Source: a virus. Taken from it: DNA of 32,164 bases. Positions within the stretch are counted from its first letter, which is position 1. Every line of letters begins with the position of its first letter. The notes beneath the pieces were generated by a model that was not told where the DNA came from, searched no databases, and was given only the letters and a program-made list of their open reading frames with translations. Shown piece after piece: positions 1 through 9,307 of the stretch. Location: positions 1 through 32,164 of IMG/VR virus record IMGVR_UViG_3300020167_000005; one strand, written 5' to 3'. A program made the position numbers and the translations under genes.

Positions 1-2
1 CC

Positions 3-3000
3 CCCGCGCCAGCACCTGTTACCCCAGCACCCGTAGCCCCGGCGCCTGCAACTGCCAAGCCAAAAGGACCAGAACCAACCGTTGAACAAACTCTCAATGA
101 AGCCTTAGAGGCTAACCGCGATTTGCCAAGTGCGTGGGAAAGTTTGGATAATCAGGTAAAAGCGCTGGAGGGCAACGAAGCAAACAAGGCTGATATTAAG
201 CGACTCAACGCTGCCAAACGCAAAATTGAAAACACGTTGGAAGAAGAGTCGCGGCGCGCAGAAACCGAACAATTAGAAGTAGAACAGAATAAAGGATACG
301 AGTTGCTTTCAAGTATTAAGCAACTTGGTGGTTTGCCAACTCTTGGCGAAAAAGGACGCTATGCTACTGGCGAGTTAAAACGTATTGCCGAAGCATCCAA
401 AGGAGCATTTTTGAGTTTCTTTCGCAAAGGCGCAAAGTCCTTAGATCAATTGCGAGAGAGTTTAAAAGAACGTGGATTTGATTTTGAAACGCCAGAGCAA
501 ATGCTTATGGCAATTGAGGATTCGCTTGCAACCGGCAAAAAGTCATACGGCAGTCAATTTCCAGAAGGATATATGGGCGGGCCTGGCGCAATGGGGCCGA
601 TGGAGGCTGCGTATCAGGCAGCGTCACGTAAAGTTTTCCAGTCTGCACAAGAGCCAATTCAGCAACGGCGCGTTGCTGAGCAGCGTGGGGACCGCGAAGA
701 ATGGCTGCGGCGCTCTGATCCTGACCGCATGGCGGAGGCGGAGGCAATTATGGAAAGGGACCCGAAGGCTGGTCAGAAATTAGTGGACAGCATTAACGCC
801 GGCGAAACCAAATCCGCTACCGATGTTCAAGAATTAATTCTTGCCCGCGAATTGATAGACCAATACGCGGCACGCGACGCGGCGGCAGAACGTCTTGCTG
901 ACCCTGACCCGACAATCACGCCAACGGAACGAGCTTTTTTTGACAAAGAATTTAACGCAGCAAACGAACGCATTGGTAAAACTGAGGACGCATCTGACAA
1001 GACTGGCAGCGAGAAAGGCGCAGGATTTCGGATGCGGCGAATGATGATTGCAGACGATTATTCATTGCAGGGACTTTCGCGCAAGGAACGCAAAATAAAA
1101 GGGCGCGATTTGACACCGGAAGAAGTCGAGGCGCTGCGTAAGGAATCCAACGCAATTAAGAAAAAACAGGAAGAAATTGACAGCGTTGTTGAGAAGGAAA
1201 GCAAAGAAATAGAGGAAGCTGCCGTGGATTCGGTCTTGGCTGCTGCTATTGCTGATAGGGAAGCTCAAAAGCTTGACGCGCAAAGGACTGGCAATTTGCC
1301 GTATAACCCATCTATTCTTGCTCGCGCCGAAGAAATTGTAAAAGGCATTGAATCTAAACGCGACGAACTGCGCGCTAAAGTAAATTGGCGGCAGCTTTTT
1401 GGTAGCGAGTCTGGCGCAATAGGCGGAATTGGCGGACCAAAGGGAGAAGGAAAATATCTTGGATCAAAACCAAAAACAGAATCAAACAGTGCAAATACCG
1501 CCGCTGCTGTAGAATATCTTGCTTATGAAATTGCATCGCATATTAGCCGATTCAGCGTAAATAGAGCAAAAACCCTGGAAGTGATGCTTGCGCGTTTTGA
1601 CGAAAGCATTAAACCTTTTTACGGCAAAGCGTGGGATACGGCGCAGAAGATTATTGGTGGTAAAATCAAATCTGAAAAACCCAAGGTTGCAGAAGCTGTA
1701 AAGACCGGAGCAACCGCACCTGAAAAACAGCCAAAACCACCCAAGTCCAAGGACACGTTGGTAGGCGAAGGACGAGCAGCAATTGAAAGGGGCGACGGAA
1801 TTAGCAACATAGTAGCTCAAATTGTTAATGGCATCATTGACTCTGGAAACCGAAACAGATCGGACATTTTTACTCGTGCCACCAAAATTGTTCAAGAATT
1901 TATGCCGGAAGCCACATTGCGCGACGTAAATCGGGCGTATGTGGACTACGGAAAAAAGAGCTACCCGAATCCCGACGAAGCGGCAGCGTTCAAGCGCAAA
2001 ACGCGGCAGGCGGTGAAGATTGAGGAGGATATTGCCCGCATCAAAAACGAGAAGCTTCGCCCGGAACTGCAAGGGTATCAGCGCGAAAAGCTGGATCAAG
2101 AGCTTCGCCGTTTAACGCAAGAGCGTAGCGAGCTTTTGAAAGATTCGTCGTTGCCTCAAGAGCCTGGCGCGTTTGCATCAAAAGACGAGGCCAAACAGAC
2201 AAGAATTAAAAACCGTATTGCGGAATTGGACGGCTACTTGAAGGGCGAAAAGCCTGTTGAAAAAAGGCCGACGCAGCCGGACAGCGCAAAAACCGAGCAG
2301 ATGCGCGCTGAGAAAGAAGCGCTGGAAGCCTACGTAAAGGAAGTAGATGCCGTTAAAAATCCACCTTTGTCTGATGCTCAGAAGGCATTGGATTCGGCTA
2401 TGATAGCACGGGAGCGTGCCGGACAGACCTTGGACGACATTTCCACCGGCAAAGTGAAAGACCCGGCGAAGATCAAGGAGGCGCTGACGCAACTGGAAGA
2501 AGACGTTCGCCTCGAAACCGACGCACTCAAGGCACTCGCCGCCGAGATGCGTCGCGACGCCAAGAATCCGGGCGATCCTGGATATCTGAAAGAGCAGTCG
2601 CAAATCAAGTCGCTTGAACGCGCTATTGCTAATTACGCTGATAAAGTAGCAAAAGGCGACTTGGCTGGCAAAAGCAAGATACAAGGGCCGGACTCGCGCC
2701 GTGTTGCGCAATTAAAAGCTATTCGCGATTCGCGCCGTGCCGCGTATCAGGCTGCGCGCGACGCTGGCAAGCCTGTGCGCTCGCCAGAGGACCGTTACAA
2801 CGATACGCGCCTGAACGCAATGAAACGACGTGAGGCTGATTTAAAAGCGCGTGGGGTGCGGCAAGCCGCTGGCGACTTTTCAAAACGTCCAAAGCCCGTC
2901 ACGCCCGCGCTTCGCCGCGATGTCCTGAACAAAAAGGCGGAGCTGCAAAAGATGAAGGACGAAATCGACCTTCGCCAAAAGGAGTATGAGCTAAGTCAGC

Positions 3001-4172
3001 AACCGGCATGGAAGAAGGGCGTCAGGGCACTGGGCGAGGTGCGCGGCATCATCCTTGGCGGCGATCTTGGCGTCTTGACTCGGCAAGGTGCGTTTGCGTG
3101 GTCGCGTCCGATCAACGCGACTGTCGCTGTGATAAACGCAACCAAGGCAATGTTTTCGCCAGAGGCAATGGGCAGGTGGGAAGTGGAGATGCGCGAGCGT
3201 GTCATTGACGGAAAGCCGGTCGCGCCGATTCGCAAGGAACATGGGCTGCAAACCACGGACACGATGAGTCACCCGGAAGAATTGGTGATTACGCGCCTGC
3301 TATCACGGATGCCTGACATAAAGATTGGCGGAAAGACGATCAAGGCTTCCGTTTTCTTCAAGGGACTGGAGCGATTCCAAACCACGTTCATCAACGATGT
3401 TCGGATGCGGACGTTTGACGCGGCGGTTAAGCGCGGGTTCACGCCGGAAGAATTGAAGCTGCGCGCGAACTTCATCAACAGCGCTACGGGCCGGAGCAAC
3501 GCCAAGATGGTCGGTCCTTTGATGTCGGCGATTTTCACGTCTCCGCGTTACGAGCGGTCGCGGTGGGAGATGCTGGCGCAACCTGTTCGCAATTTGGGCA
3601 GATTGGCTATTGATGGATACAAGGGCGAACTCAATCGGGCGGCATTGGCTAATTTGAAAGACATGGCCGTGACTGCGGCTGGCGTTGTGGTGCTTTTCCA
3701 GCTCGCCGCAACAGCGGGAGGCTACAAGGTGAATTGGGACCCAAAATCCACCGACTTTCTCAAGATGCGGAAAGGCAACGAGGTTTGGGACGTGATCGCC
3801 GGACTCGCGCCGCGTATCCGCGATTTGATGCGGCTTTGGGTTGGGTTCAATCATCCTGATTACAAGGAGAACTGGATGAAGACGGGCGGCAAGATGATTG
3901 TCAGAGCGATCAACCCGGCGCTAAAAACGCCAGCGGAACAGCTTTCCATCGCCAAGCAGCGATACGAGAGAGCGCACGAGCCAAAATCTCCATTTACCGG
4001 GTTCAAATCTCCAGAGGAGAGCGAGGGGCTGATTACACTCGCACCTCTGATTGTTCAAAGCATGAAACAGGCGATGAAAGAAGATGGGGTTGAAGCTGCG
4101 GTGTGGGCTGGTGCGCGCGAGTTTGTTGGTTCATCGGTTAGTCGTTACCCAAAACCTAAAAATGACCGCTAA
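3..4172 (+). CDS. Giant phage polyvalent/internal virion-type protein, 5' partial
   Basis: The frame is open from the first bases of the window, so the real start lies upstream; about 1389 residues are visible. It opens with a Pro/Ala-rich linker (bases 3-60). A very long Lys/Glu/Ala-rich region with coiled-coil character follows, to about base 3000. The last ~390 residues look globular, with a TSPRYERSRW motif near base 3539 and one hydrophobic stretch near 3665-3720. That C-terminal pattern resembles the conserved end of large polyvalent phage proteins, which are thought to be packaged in the virion and injected. I see no catalytic motif. It lies just upstream of the terminase gene and overlaps it by 11 bases. 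Likely role, by inference: internal virion or ejection protein. A missing N-terminal enzymatic domain cannot be excluded. Confidence 0.6.
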   Translation, partial: PAPAPVTPAPVAPAPATAKPKGPEPTVEQTLNEALEANRDLPSAWESLDNQVKALEGNEANKADIKRLNAAKRKIENTLEEESRRAETEQLEVEQNKGYELLSSIKQLGGLPTLGEKGRYATGELKRIAEASKGAFLSFFRKGAKSLDQLRESLKERGFDFETPEQMLMAIEDSLATGKKSYGSQFPEGYMGGPGAMGPMEAAYQAASRKVFQSAQEPIQQRRVAEQRGDREEWLRRSDPDRMAEAEAIMERDPKAGQKLVDSINAGETKSATDVQELILARELIDQYAARDAAAERLADPDPTITPTERAFFDKEFNAANERIGKTEDASDKTGSEKGAGFRMRRMMIADDYSLQGLSRKERKIKGRDLTPEEVEALRKESNAIKKKQEEIDSVVEKESKEIEEAAVDSVLAAAIADREAQKLDAQRTGNLPYNPSILARAEEIVKGIESKRDELRAKVNWRQLFGSESGAIGGIGGPKGEGKYLGSKPKTESNSANTAAAVEYLAYEIASHISRFSVNRAKTLEVMLARFDESIKPFYGKAWDTAQKIIGGKIKSEKPKVAEAVKTGATAPEKQPKPPKSKDTLVGEGRAAIERGDGISNIVAQIVNGIIDSGNRNRSDIFTRATKIVQEFMPEATLRDVNRAYVDYGKKSYPNPDEAAAFKRKTRQAVKIEEDIARIKNEKLRPELQGYQREKLDQELRRLTQERSELLKDSSLPQEPGAFASKDEAKQTRIKNRIAELDGYLKGEKPVEKRPTQPDSAKTEQMRAEKEALEAYVKEVDAVKNPPLSDAQKALDSAMIARERAGQTLDDISTGKVKDPAKIKEALTQLEEDVRLETDALKALAAEMRRDAKNPGDPGYLKEQSQIKSLERAIANYADKVAKGDLAGKSKIQGPDSRRVAQLKAIRDSRRAAYQAARDAGKPVRSPEDRYNDTRLNAMKRREADLKARGVRQAAGDFSKRPKPVTPALRRDVLNKKAELQKMKDEIDLRQKEYELSQQPAWKKGVRALGEVRGIILGGDLGVLTRQGAFAWSRPINATVAVINATKAMFSPEAMGRWEVEMRERVIDGKPVAPIRKEHGLQTTDTMSHPEELVITRLLSRMPDIKIGGKTIKASVFFKGLERFQTTFINDVRMRTFDAAVKRGFTPEELKLRANFINSATGRSNAKMVGPLMSAIFTSPRYERSRWEMLAQPVRNLGRLAIDGYKGELNRAALANLKDMAVTAAGVVVLFQLAATAGGYKVNWDPKSTDFLKMRKGNEVWDVIAGLAPRIRDLMRLWVGFNHPDYKENWMKTGGKMIVRAINPALKTPAEQLSIAKQRYERAHEPKSPFTGFKSPEESEGLITLAPLIVQSMKQAMKEDGVEAAVWAGAREFVGSSVSRYPKPKNDR

Positions 4173-5988
4173 AGCCAAGCTCGCGCCGCGCATTAGTTAC
4201 GACAACTTTGCGTTGCCTCCCGGTTACGAGCCGTGGCATCTGTGCCTGACCAAGTTTGGACTTGGTAAAGGCGAAGAAAAGTTAAAATGGTTTAAGCGTC
4301 TTGTTACTGAGCTTTGGCCGGAACCGCTATTCATGTGGGACAGGTGGAGCGACCTGTTCTTTGGCGCGTTGTGCGGGGCAAGGGAAACTGTTGAGCAAAC
4401 TATTGGTACAAAGATTGAATCCGATTATCCGTGGTGGGAGCAATTAACAGCCACAGGAGCCGCGGGAACGGGGAAAAGTTCTAGGGCCGCGTTGTGGGTT
4501 CTTTGCAACTGGCTGTGCGCCCGCGAGCATACAACCTGTATGTTGACCTCAACCAGCGTTACTGCGCTTAAGCAGCGTATCTGGAGCGAACTGGTGGACT
4601 GGATACAGAAATGTAAACAGCCATTGTCCGACCCCACAATTGGCTGGCTACAAATTGTGCCATCAGACACCATTATCCGGTGGAGCGGTGAGGATACGAA
4701 AAGCGCAATCTTTGGGCGTGCAGTCGATCAAGGAGGTTCTGTGGACAACGCGGTTGGGCGTATCAAAGGTATTCACAACCGTCGCGTGTTTGTTGTGACG
4801 GATGAGATGACGGCTATGCCTGAGGCTATTGCCAAGGCGTGTCGCAACTTGGATTCCGGCACAATGGAGTTTCAATTTATTGGGCTAGGCAACGCTACTG
4901 ACTATTCTGACCAACACGGTATTTACTGCGAGCCGGTGGACGGCTGGAACAGTGTTACGGTGAATGACGAGTTCTGGTTGACCAAGCTGGGCGGTTGTTG
5001 CGTGCATTTGGATGGGCATAAGTCGCCATCATTGGATAATCCGGCCAAGTATCATTTTTACATTGGACGCAAAAAGCTGGAAAAGGATGCGCGGTTTTTT
5101 GGTGGCGAGAACACCCCTGACTATTGGCGCGAGTGCCGAGGCTTTTGGGCACCGTCTGGATTGTCTACAACGGTCATGGATGCGTTCCTGCTATCACAGT
5201 TTAATACCGCTGACAAAGCTGTGTGGAAGGCTCGCTGGGAGATGGGCGCTGGCTTTGACGTAGCGTTTGAGGGCGGCGACAGGCGCGTGCTTTATCCGTT
5301 CAAGTTTGGCGAGTTTGCCAGCGGCGTTAAAGGCATTGAGTTTCAAGCCCCGGTCATTGTGAACATCGACATGACGCAGGACAAACGCTTCATCCACTAC
5401 GGCATTGCTGCTGCTGTAGAAGAGACATGCCGGAACTACAAGATTGACGGCAAGCCGCATCCAATCCTTCCCCACAATTTGGCGTGTGACGTAACAGGCG
5501 AGGGTGCCGGTCCGTTCGGAATTATGTCTGGAAGCTGGTCACGCGACATTATTCCCGTGGAGTTCGGTGGAGCAGCGGAAAAGACGGCGGTATCCGCAGA
5601 CAGACCAACAACGTGGCATGAGCTTTACGGGAACAAAGTGACGGAAATCTGGTATTCAATGCGTCGATTTATTGAAGGCGGACAGGTGAGAGGACTCACC
5701 GACGCTGACACAATACGCGAGTTGACTTCCCGCGATTACGTCCGTAAGAACAACAAGACTCATGTGCTGCCTAAGAGTGAGATGAAGAAGCTCAAGTCTC
5801 GCAGTCCCGATTTGGCGGATGCAGCCTGCATTGCCGCCTTTGTCCTTCGCAAGAAGGGGATTATGCCAGCAAGCGTAGCGGACAATGTGGTGATAGATTC
5901 AACCGCTTGGAACGCGGCTGCTGAGAAAATGAACATGGAAGGAAACGAATCAGACTACGAAGATTCAAATTCAGCTTTTGCAATATGA
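4162..5988 (+). CDS. terL: Terminase large subunit (packaging ATPase-nuclease)
   Basis: This is the motor that cuts concatemeric DNA and pumps it through the portal into the prohead. From the chosen ATG the protein has 608 residues. Walker A is GAAGTGKSS at residues 99-107, and Walker B is VFVVTDE at 209-215, followed by the Thr/Met-rich coupling region. The C-terminal RNase H-like nuclease shows acidic residues at D366 (GFDVAFEGGD) and D443 (ACDVTGEG), and a final SPDLADA motif typical of TerL. The frame is open to 4084, but the ATG at 4162 gives the usual short overlap with the upstream stop codon. No small terminase subunit is visible. The portal follows after one small gene. Confidence 0.95.
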   Translation: MTAKAKLAPRISYDNFALPPGYEPWHLCLTKFGLGKGEEKLKWFKRLVTELWPEPLFMWDRWSDLFFGALCGARETVEQTIGTKIESDYPWWEQLTATGAAGTGKSSRAALWVLCNWLCAREHTTCMLTSTSVTALKQRIWSELVDWIQKCKQPLSDPTIGWLQIVPSDTIIRWSGEDTKSAIFGRAVDQGGSVDNAVGRIKGIHNRRVFVVTDEMTAMPEAIAKACRNLDSGTMEFQFIGLGNATDYSDQHGIYCEPVDGWNSVTVNDEFWLTKLGGCCVHLDGHKSPSLDNPAKYHFYIGRKKLEKDARFFGGENTPDYWRECRGFWAPSGLSTTVMDAFLLSQFNTADKAVWKARWEMGAGFDVAFEGGDRRVLYPFKFGEFASGVKGIEFQAPVIVNIDMTQDKRFIHYGIAAAVEETCRNYKIDGKPHPILPHNLACDVTGEGAGPFGIMSGSWSRDIIPVEFGGAAEKTAVSADRPTTWHELYGNKVTEIWYSMRRFIEGGQVRGLTDADTIRELTSRDYVRKNNKTHVLPKSEMKKLKSRSPDLADAACIAAFVLRKKGIMPASVADNVVIDSTAWNAAAEKMNMEGNESDYEDSNSAFAI

Positions 5989-6620
5989 ACGAGATGACTC
6001 TAACCAACAAAACAATGGTGCCGCCTGGGGGATACCCGTTTAAACACCCAGCTACCGGCCACAATTTCAACAGTGGCACATACTCCCTCTTGCTTGGGCA
6101 AGTTCGTGACTACTGCACCGCCAACGGTTTTCCGCCAATTGACGAGCTAGACATTGAGCAATACATCTGCGAGCAGCTTGGAGCAAAGACCGCCCGCCGT
6201 TTTTGTTCTGGTGACGGCATTTCAGTTGACGGAGTTGATTTAGACTGGCGCGATATATGGAACGGCACAAAGGTTATGGCGTCATTTATTGCTGGTGGAC
6301 GCCAAACTGTGGATCGCGCCGAAGCCGAACGACGTGCCGCCATCTGTTTTCTGTGCAGCCGAAACGCTAAATACTCTAGGCCATGTGGCGGCGACTGCAC
6401 AGAGCTTGCGGAATTGATTGTTTCCGTTGTTGGCGGTGAAGGAACATCCATAGATTTGGACCTCCACGCCTGTTCGGTGTGCAAATGCAGCAACAAAGCG
6501 CAGGTCTGGGTGCCGATTGAGCATCTAAAACGTGGCGTTACACCGGAAATGATGGGGCTTTTTCCGCAAAAATGCTGGAAAAAACAAGAAATTGAGGCGT
6601 TGGACGCAGAAACAAATTGA
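5985..6620 (+). CDS. Cys-rich putative zinc-binding phage protein
   Basis: The 211-residue product starts in an ATGA overlap with the terminase stop. The C-terminal half carries a cysteine array: C121-x2-C124, C134-x3-C138, C163-x2-C166-x-C168 and C197. This is consistent with one or two structural zinc sites. The N-terminal half is acidic and contains short helices. I recognise the general pattern of Cys-rich proteins found near terminase genes in phages of Gram-negative bacteria, but I know of no assigned function. Its place between terminase and portal suggests a packaging or head-assembly accessory role, which is inference only. Confidence 0.8.
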   Translation: MNEMTLTNKTMVPPGGYPFKHPATGHNFNSGTYSLLLGQVRDYCTANGFPPIDELDIEQYICEQLGAKTARRFCSGDGISVDGVDLDWRDIWNGTKVMASFIAGGRQTVDRAEAERRAAICFLCSRNAKYSRPCGGDCTELAELIVSVVGGEGTSIDLDLHACSVCKCSNKAQVWVPIEHLKRGVTPEMMGLFPQKCWKKQEIEALDAETN

Positions 6621-6624
6621 CTAC

Positions 6625-6641
6625 TTACGTAAATAACGTAA
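6625..6641 (+). repeat. Inverted repeat ahead of the portal gene
   Basis: TTACGT (6625-6630) pairs with ACGTAA (6636-6641) around a five-base AAATA loop, in the 34-base gap before the portal ATG at 6655. The portal start has no Shine-Dalgarno sequence. The hairpin may influence portal translation or bind a regulator; nothing in the sequence decides between these. Confidence 0.4.
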
Positions 6642-6654
6642 AAACCACCTACAG

Positions 6655-8973
6655 ATGTATAACCAAGAGACTCCAGACGGAAAACTTGCTGACCTGACCG
6701 AGTCGGGTGAGGTGGTAAAATCTCGCGTCTCGGACCCAAAACATGCGTTAAAAATCTGTCAGCGATTTGTCAACGACGACAGGCTGCGTGCGGCTCGTCG
6801 CGCCAAGGTTCAAGGCGCATTTGACGGCAACGCACCAAAGGCGCAGAACGATCTTGTTCGGGCCGGGCGCGGCAACGACTCCAATCTAAACTTTAAACGG
6901 CATCGCGGGAACATTATGAACGCGTGGACGCCGTTCTTCGACATGGTGTGCGAGGTTCCTTTGTGCATTGACGGCGATTTGGAATATGCCGACTCGGCGC
7001 AGGACGCAGAATTGATGCGTGGATTTGCTGAGTATTTCCACAGCATGGTCTTCAACTGGCGCGGGTTTGATGACATGAGCCAGCTTTGCGACTTGCAGAT
7101 GCTCCTGCATGGCCCTGGCATCTTGGCGTGGGAGGATTCTTTGGACTGGCGACCAAAAGCAATTCTGGCTGGAAACATCTACTTCCCAGACGGCACCGAG
7201 ATTTCTTTGGACAATTGCGAGATGGCGATGGTCTTTACGCCAATGAGCGCAGGACAGCTTTGGCGCAAGATTGAGAACGAGAAGGCGGCAACGGCAGCGG
7301 GCTGGAATGTTGCGGCAGTAAAATCTGTCATCATGGATAGCGCCAACAACAACAGCGATGCCTACGGCTGGAATCGCGATTGGCAGAGGTGGAATCAGGC
7401 GTTCAAGAATGGCGACATCTACGTGACCCAAACGCAGACCAAACGAATCTCGCTCTACACGTTGTTTGTTGAGGAAATGGACGGAACAATTTCTCAAAAG
7501 ATTGCTCCTGCAAAAGATGGGGTGGCAGATTATGCGTTTCTTTTTGACAGCGAAAGCAAGTATGAGGGGTGGGATCAGTGCCTTTGCCTGTTTCCCTACG
7601 ACATCGGGGCAGACGGAACGTATCATTCCATCAAGGGGCTTGGCACGGACATCTACCCGTTCTGTGCGTTGCTTAACCAGATCGACAACAGCATTGCCGA
7701 TCTTGTGGTGACGGGCATCAAGCCGATGTGGCAACCGACCACAAACGCCAAGCTGGAAGACTTTAAGATGGTCAAATGGGGTGGTGGCAATTTCATCCCC
7801 AACGGGATTAATCCGCTCCAGTTGAACATGAGTCAGGGGATTAACCCTGCGCTACAGGTTTCTGCTGCGTTTACGCAAACGCTAATCCAGAACACGGCAG
7901 CATCTAGCCAGCAAGATTTAAGCGCTCCTACGGTGGAGGAAACTGCCAAGGGCGCAATGATCCGCGCTGCCGAACGGGCAAAGATTTCCAAAGGTTTGTA
8001 TAACCGTTACATGCGGTGCAAAGACCGGCAGTATTCGGAAATGTGGCGTAGGGCGACAAACCCTAATTTAAAGTCGTATCATCCAGGCGCAAAAGAAGCG
8101 TTAAAGTTTCAAGAGCGATGCTATATGCTTTGCGACAAACTTGGGGTTGAACGCGAAGCATTGCAGGCTGTTACAAACATCCGCGCTAATCGTTCCCTCG
8201 GACTAGGAAGCGCAGCTATGCGGATTGAAATTGTCAATCAGTTGATGGCAAACATCGACCGCTTTGATGAGATTGGACAAAACGAAATCAAGCGCCAGTT
8301 TGTTTCCGTGATGACAAGTTACCACAGTGTGGACTCAATCATTCCCAGCATTACAACTGGGCGAGACGCTACAAACGATTCTGCGTTGGCAGCGCAGGAG
8401 GACAATGGGTTCTCTATGTTGGGCGAAGAAGCACAGGCCATAGTAGCTCCAAGACAGAATCACGTTCTCCACTTGGAAGTTCATATTCCATCTATGCAGA
8501 AAGACATGGAAATGTGTCAGGCCGGAGAGCAGGAACCACAAGAATGTTACGACCGTTTGGAAGCAAAAGGTAAACACGCGGAAGAACATCTTGCAAGATT
8601 GGCTTCAAATCCCACACGCCAAAAAGAATACAGAGCGTTCAATGGCGCGCTTGATGAATTGGCTGCGTTTAAGGACGAGATTCAAGCCATGCTGGAACAA
8701 CAGAAAGAAGACGCGCCACCGCCGCCCGATCAGCCGACGCCGGAGATGGCAAAGGTGCAGGGCAATTTGGAAATAAAAGCGCAGAAGGAACAATCTACGA
8801 TGGCGCTTCGTCAACAGAAGCAACAGTTTGAGCAACAGATGAAGTTGCAACAGGCGCAATTTGACAAGGCTCTGGCTGATGCCAAAGCTGCGGCAGACAT
8901 CAATCGTTCTACAGCAGAGAGTCGCGCTTATACCGCGATGGACATGGAGAAACAAAAACCAAAAATTGAATAA
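6655..8973 (+). CDS. Portal protein
   Basis: The 772-residue product lies between terminase and scaffold, the usual portal position. The dodecameric portal ring sits at one head vertex, docks TerL during packaging and later joins the tail. The first ~590 residues look globular. The stretch from about residue 400 (NMSQGINPALQVSA, then a long helix with AKGAMIRAAERAK) fits portal stem and crown helices. The last ~100 residues are a Gln/Lys/Ala-rich coiled coil, preceded by a Pro-rich patch (PPPPDQPTPE). The length fits the larger portals of podoviruses. No Shine-Dalgarno sequence precedes the ATG. The assignment rests on synteny, size and general pattern rather than on a single diagnostic motif. 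Confidence 0.8.
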   Translation: MYNQETPDGKLADLTESGEVVKSRVSDPKHALKICQRFVNDDRLRAARRAKVQGAFDGNAPKAQNDLVRAGRGNDSNLNFKRHRGNIMNAWTPFFDMVCEVPLCIDGDLEYADSAQDAELMRGFAEYFHSMVFNWRGFDDMSQLCDLQMLLHGPGILAWEDSLDWRPKAILAGNIYFPDGTEISLDNCEMAMVFTPMSAGQLWRKIENEKAATAAGWNVAAVKSVIMDSANNNSDAYGWNRDWQRWNQAFKNGDIYVTQTQTKRISLYTLFVEEMDGTISQKIAPAKDGVADYAFLFDSESKYEGWDQCLCLFPYDIGADGTYHSIKGLGTDIYPFCALLNQIDNSIADLVVTGIKPMWQPTTNAKLEDFKMVKWGGGNFIPNGINPLQLNMSQGINPALQVSAAFTQTLIQNTAASSQQDLSAPTVEETAKGAMIRAAERAKISKGLYNRYMRCKDRQYSEMWRRATNPNLKSYHPGAKEALKFQERCYMLCDKLGVEREALQAVTNIRANRSLGLGSAAMRIEIVNQLMANIDRFDEIGQNEIKRQFVSVMTSYHSVDSIIPSITTGRDATNDSALAAQEDNGFSMLGEEAQAIVAPRQNHVLHLEVHIPSMQKDMEMCQAGEQEPQECYDRLEAKGKHAEEHLARLASNPTRQKEYRAFNGALDELAAFKDEIQAMLEQQKEDAPPPPDQPTPEMAKVQGNLEIKAQKEQSTMALRQQKQQFEQQMKLQQAQFDKALADAKAAADINRSTAESRAYTAMDMEKQKPKIE

Positions 8974-8982
8974 ACCGAAGAG

Positions 8983-9027
8983 ATGGAAACAACCGAAGTA
9001 ATTGAAGAACCGATGAGCAATGACTAA
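8983..9027 (+). CDS. Possible 14-residue leader peptide or portal readthrough tail
   Basis: An ATG ten bases past the portal TAA opens a 14-codon acidic frame, METTEVIEEPMSND. It is in phase with the portal gene, so readthrough of the portal stop would append it. Its stop overlaps the ATG of the next gene at 9020, which fits translational coupling. It is too short for codon statistics to support it. Confidence 0.25.
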   Translation: METTEVIEEPMSND

Positions 9028-9295
9028 AGCAGATTTCATTAAAGAGTGGGGCGCCGACTGGCGCAAACTGGCAGGCAAACCAGTATTCTCGGCGTTGCTA
9101 TCAGCGATAGACGACGAAAGCCCTTCGCGAATTATTACAGCGCGAAGTGATGCAGACGTGCTACATGGCGGACCTGTGCTTGCTGCTGAGATTCGTGGAC
9201 ACGAACGGCTGCGGGCCTTTCTGGTTTCCCTTTCCACAGAGCAAGACAAACACTTTGAACCAGACGACAAATTCTCCGAGTCAGAAACCATCTAA
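9020..9295 (+). CDS. Small hypothetical protein between portal and scaffold
   Basis: The 91-residue product is acidic at its C-terminus (DKHFEPDDKFSESE) and has two predicted helices in the first half (ADFIKEWGADWRK, VFSALLSAID). No membrane segment, signal peptide or catalytic motif is visible. I do not recognise the family. The gene sits 12 bases before the scaffold start. Its constant small size and place inside the head operon suggest a head-assembly accessory factor, which is a position-based guess. Confidence 0.7.
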   Translation: MTKADFIKEWGADWRKLAGKPVFSALLSAIDDESPSRIITARSDADVLHGGPVLAAEIRGHERLRAFLVSLSTEQDKHFEPDDKFSESETI

Positions 9296-9307
9296 TACCA
9301 AAACAAT

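Noticed and set aside
3303-3854. 183-residue - strand ORF inside the giant first gene
   Set aside because: His/Arg/Ser-rich antisense shadow of a well-supported + strand gene; no recognisable motif.
6886-7734. 282-residue - strand ORF opposite the portal gene
   Set aside because: Long only because of the portal codon bias; its sequence has no protein-family pattern and it would oppose an essential late gene.
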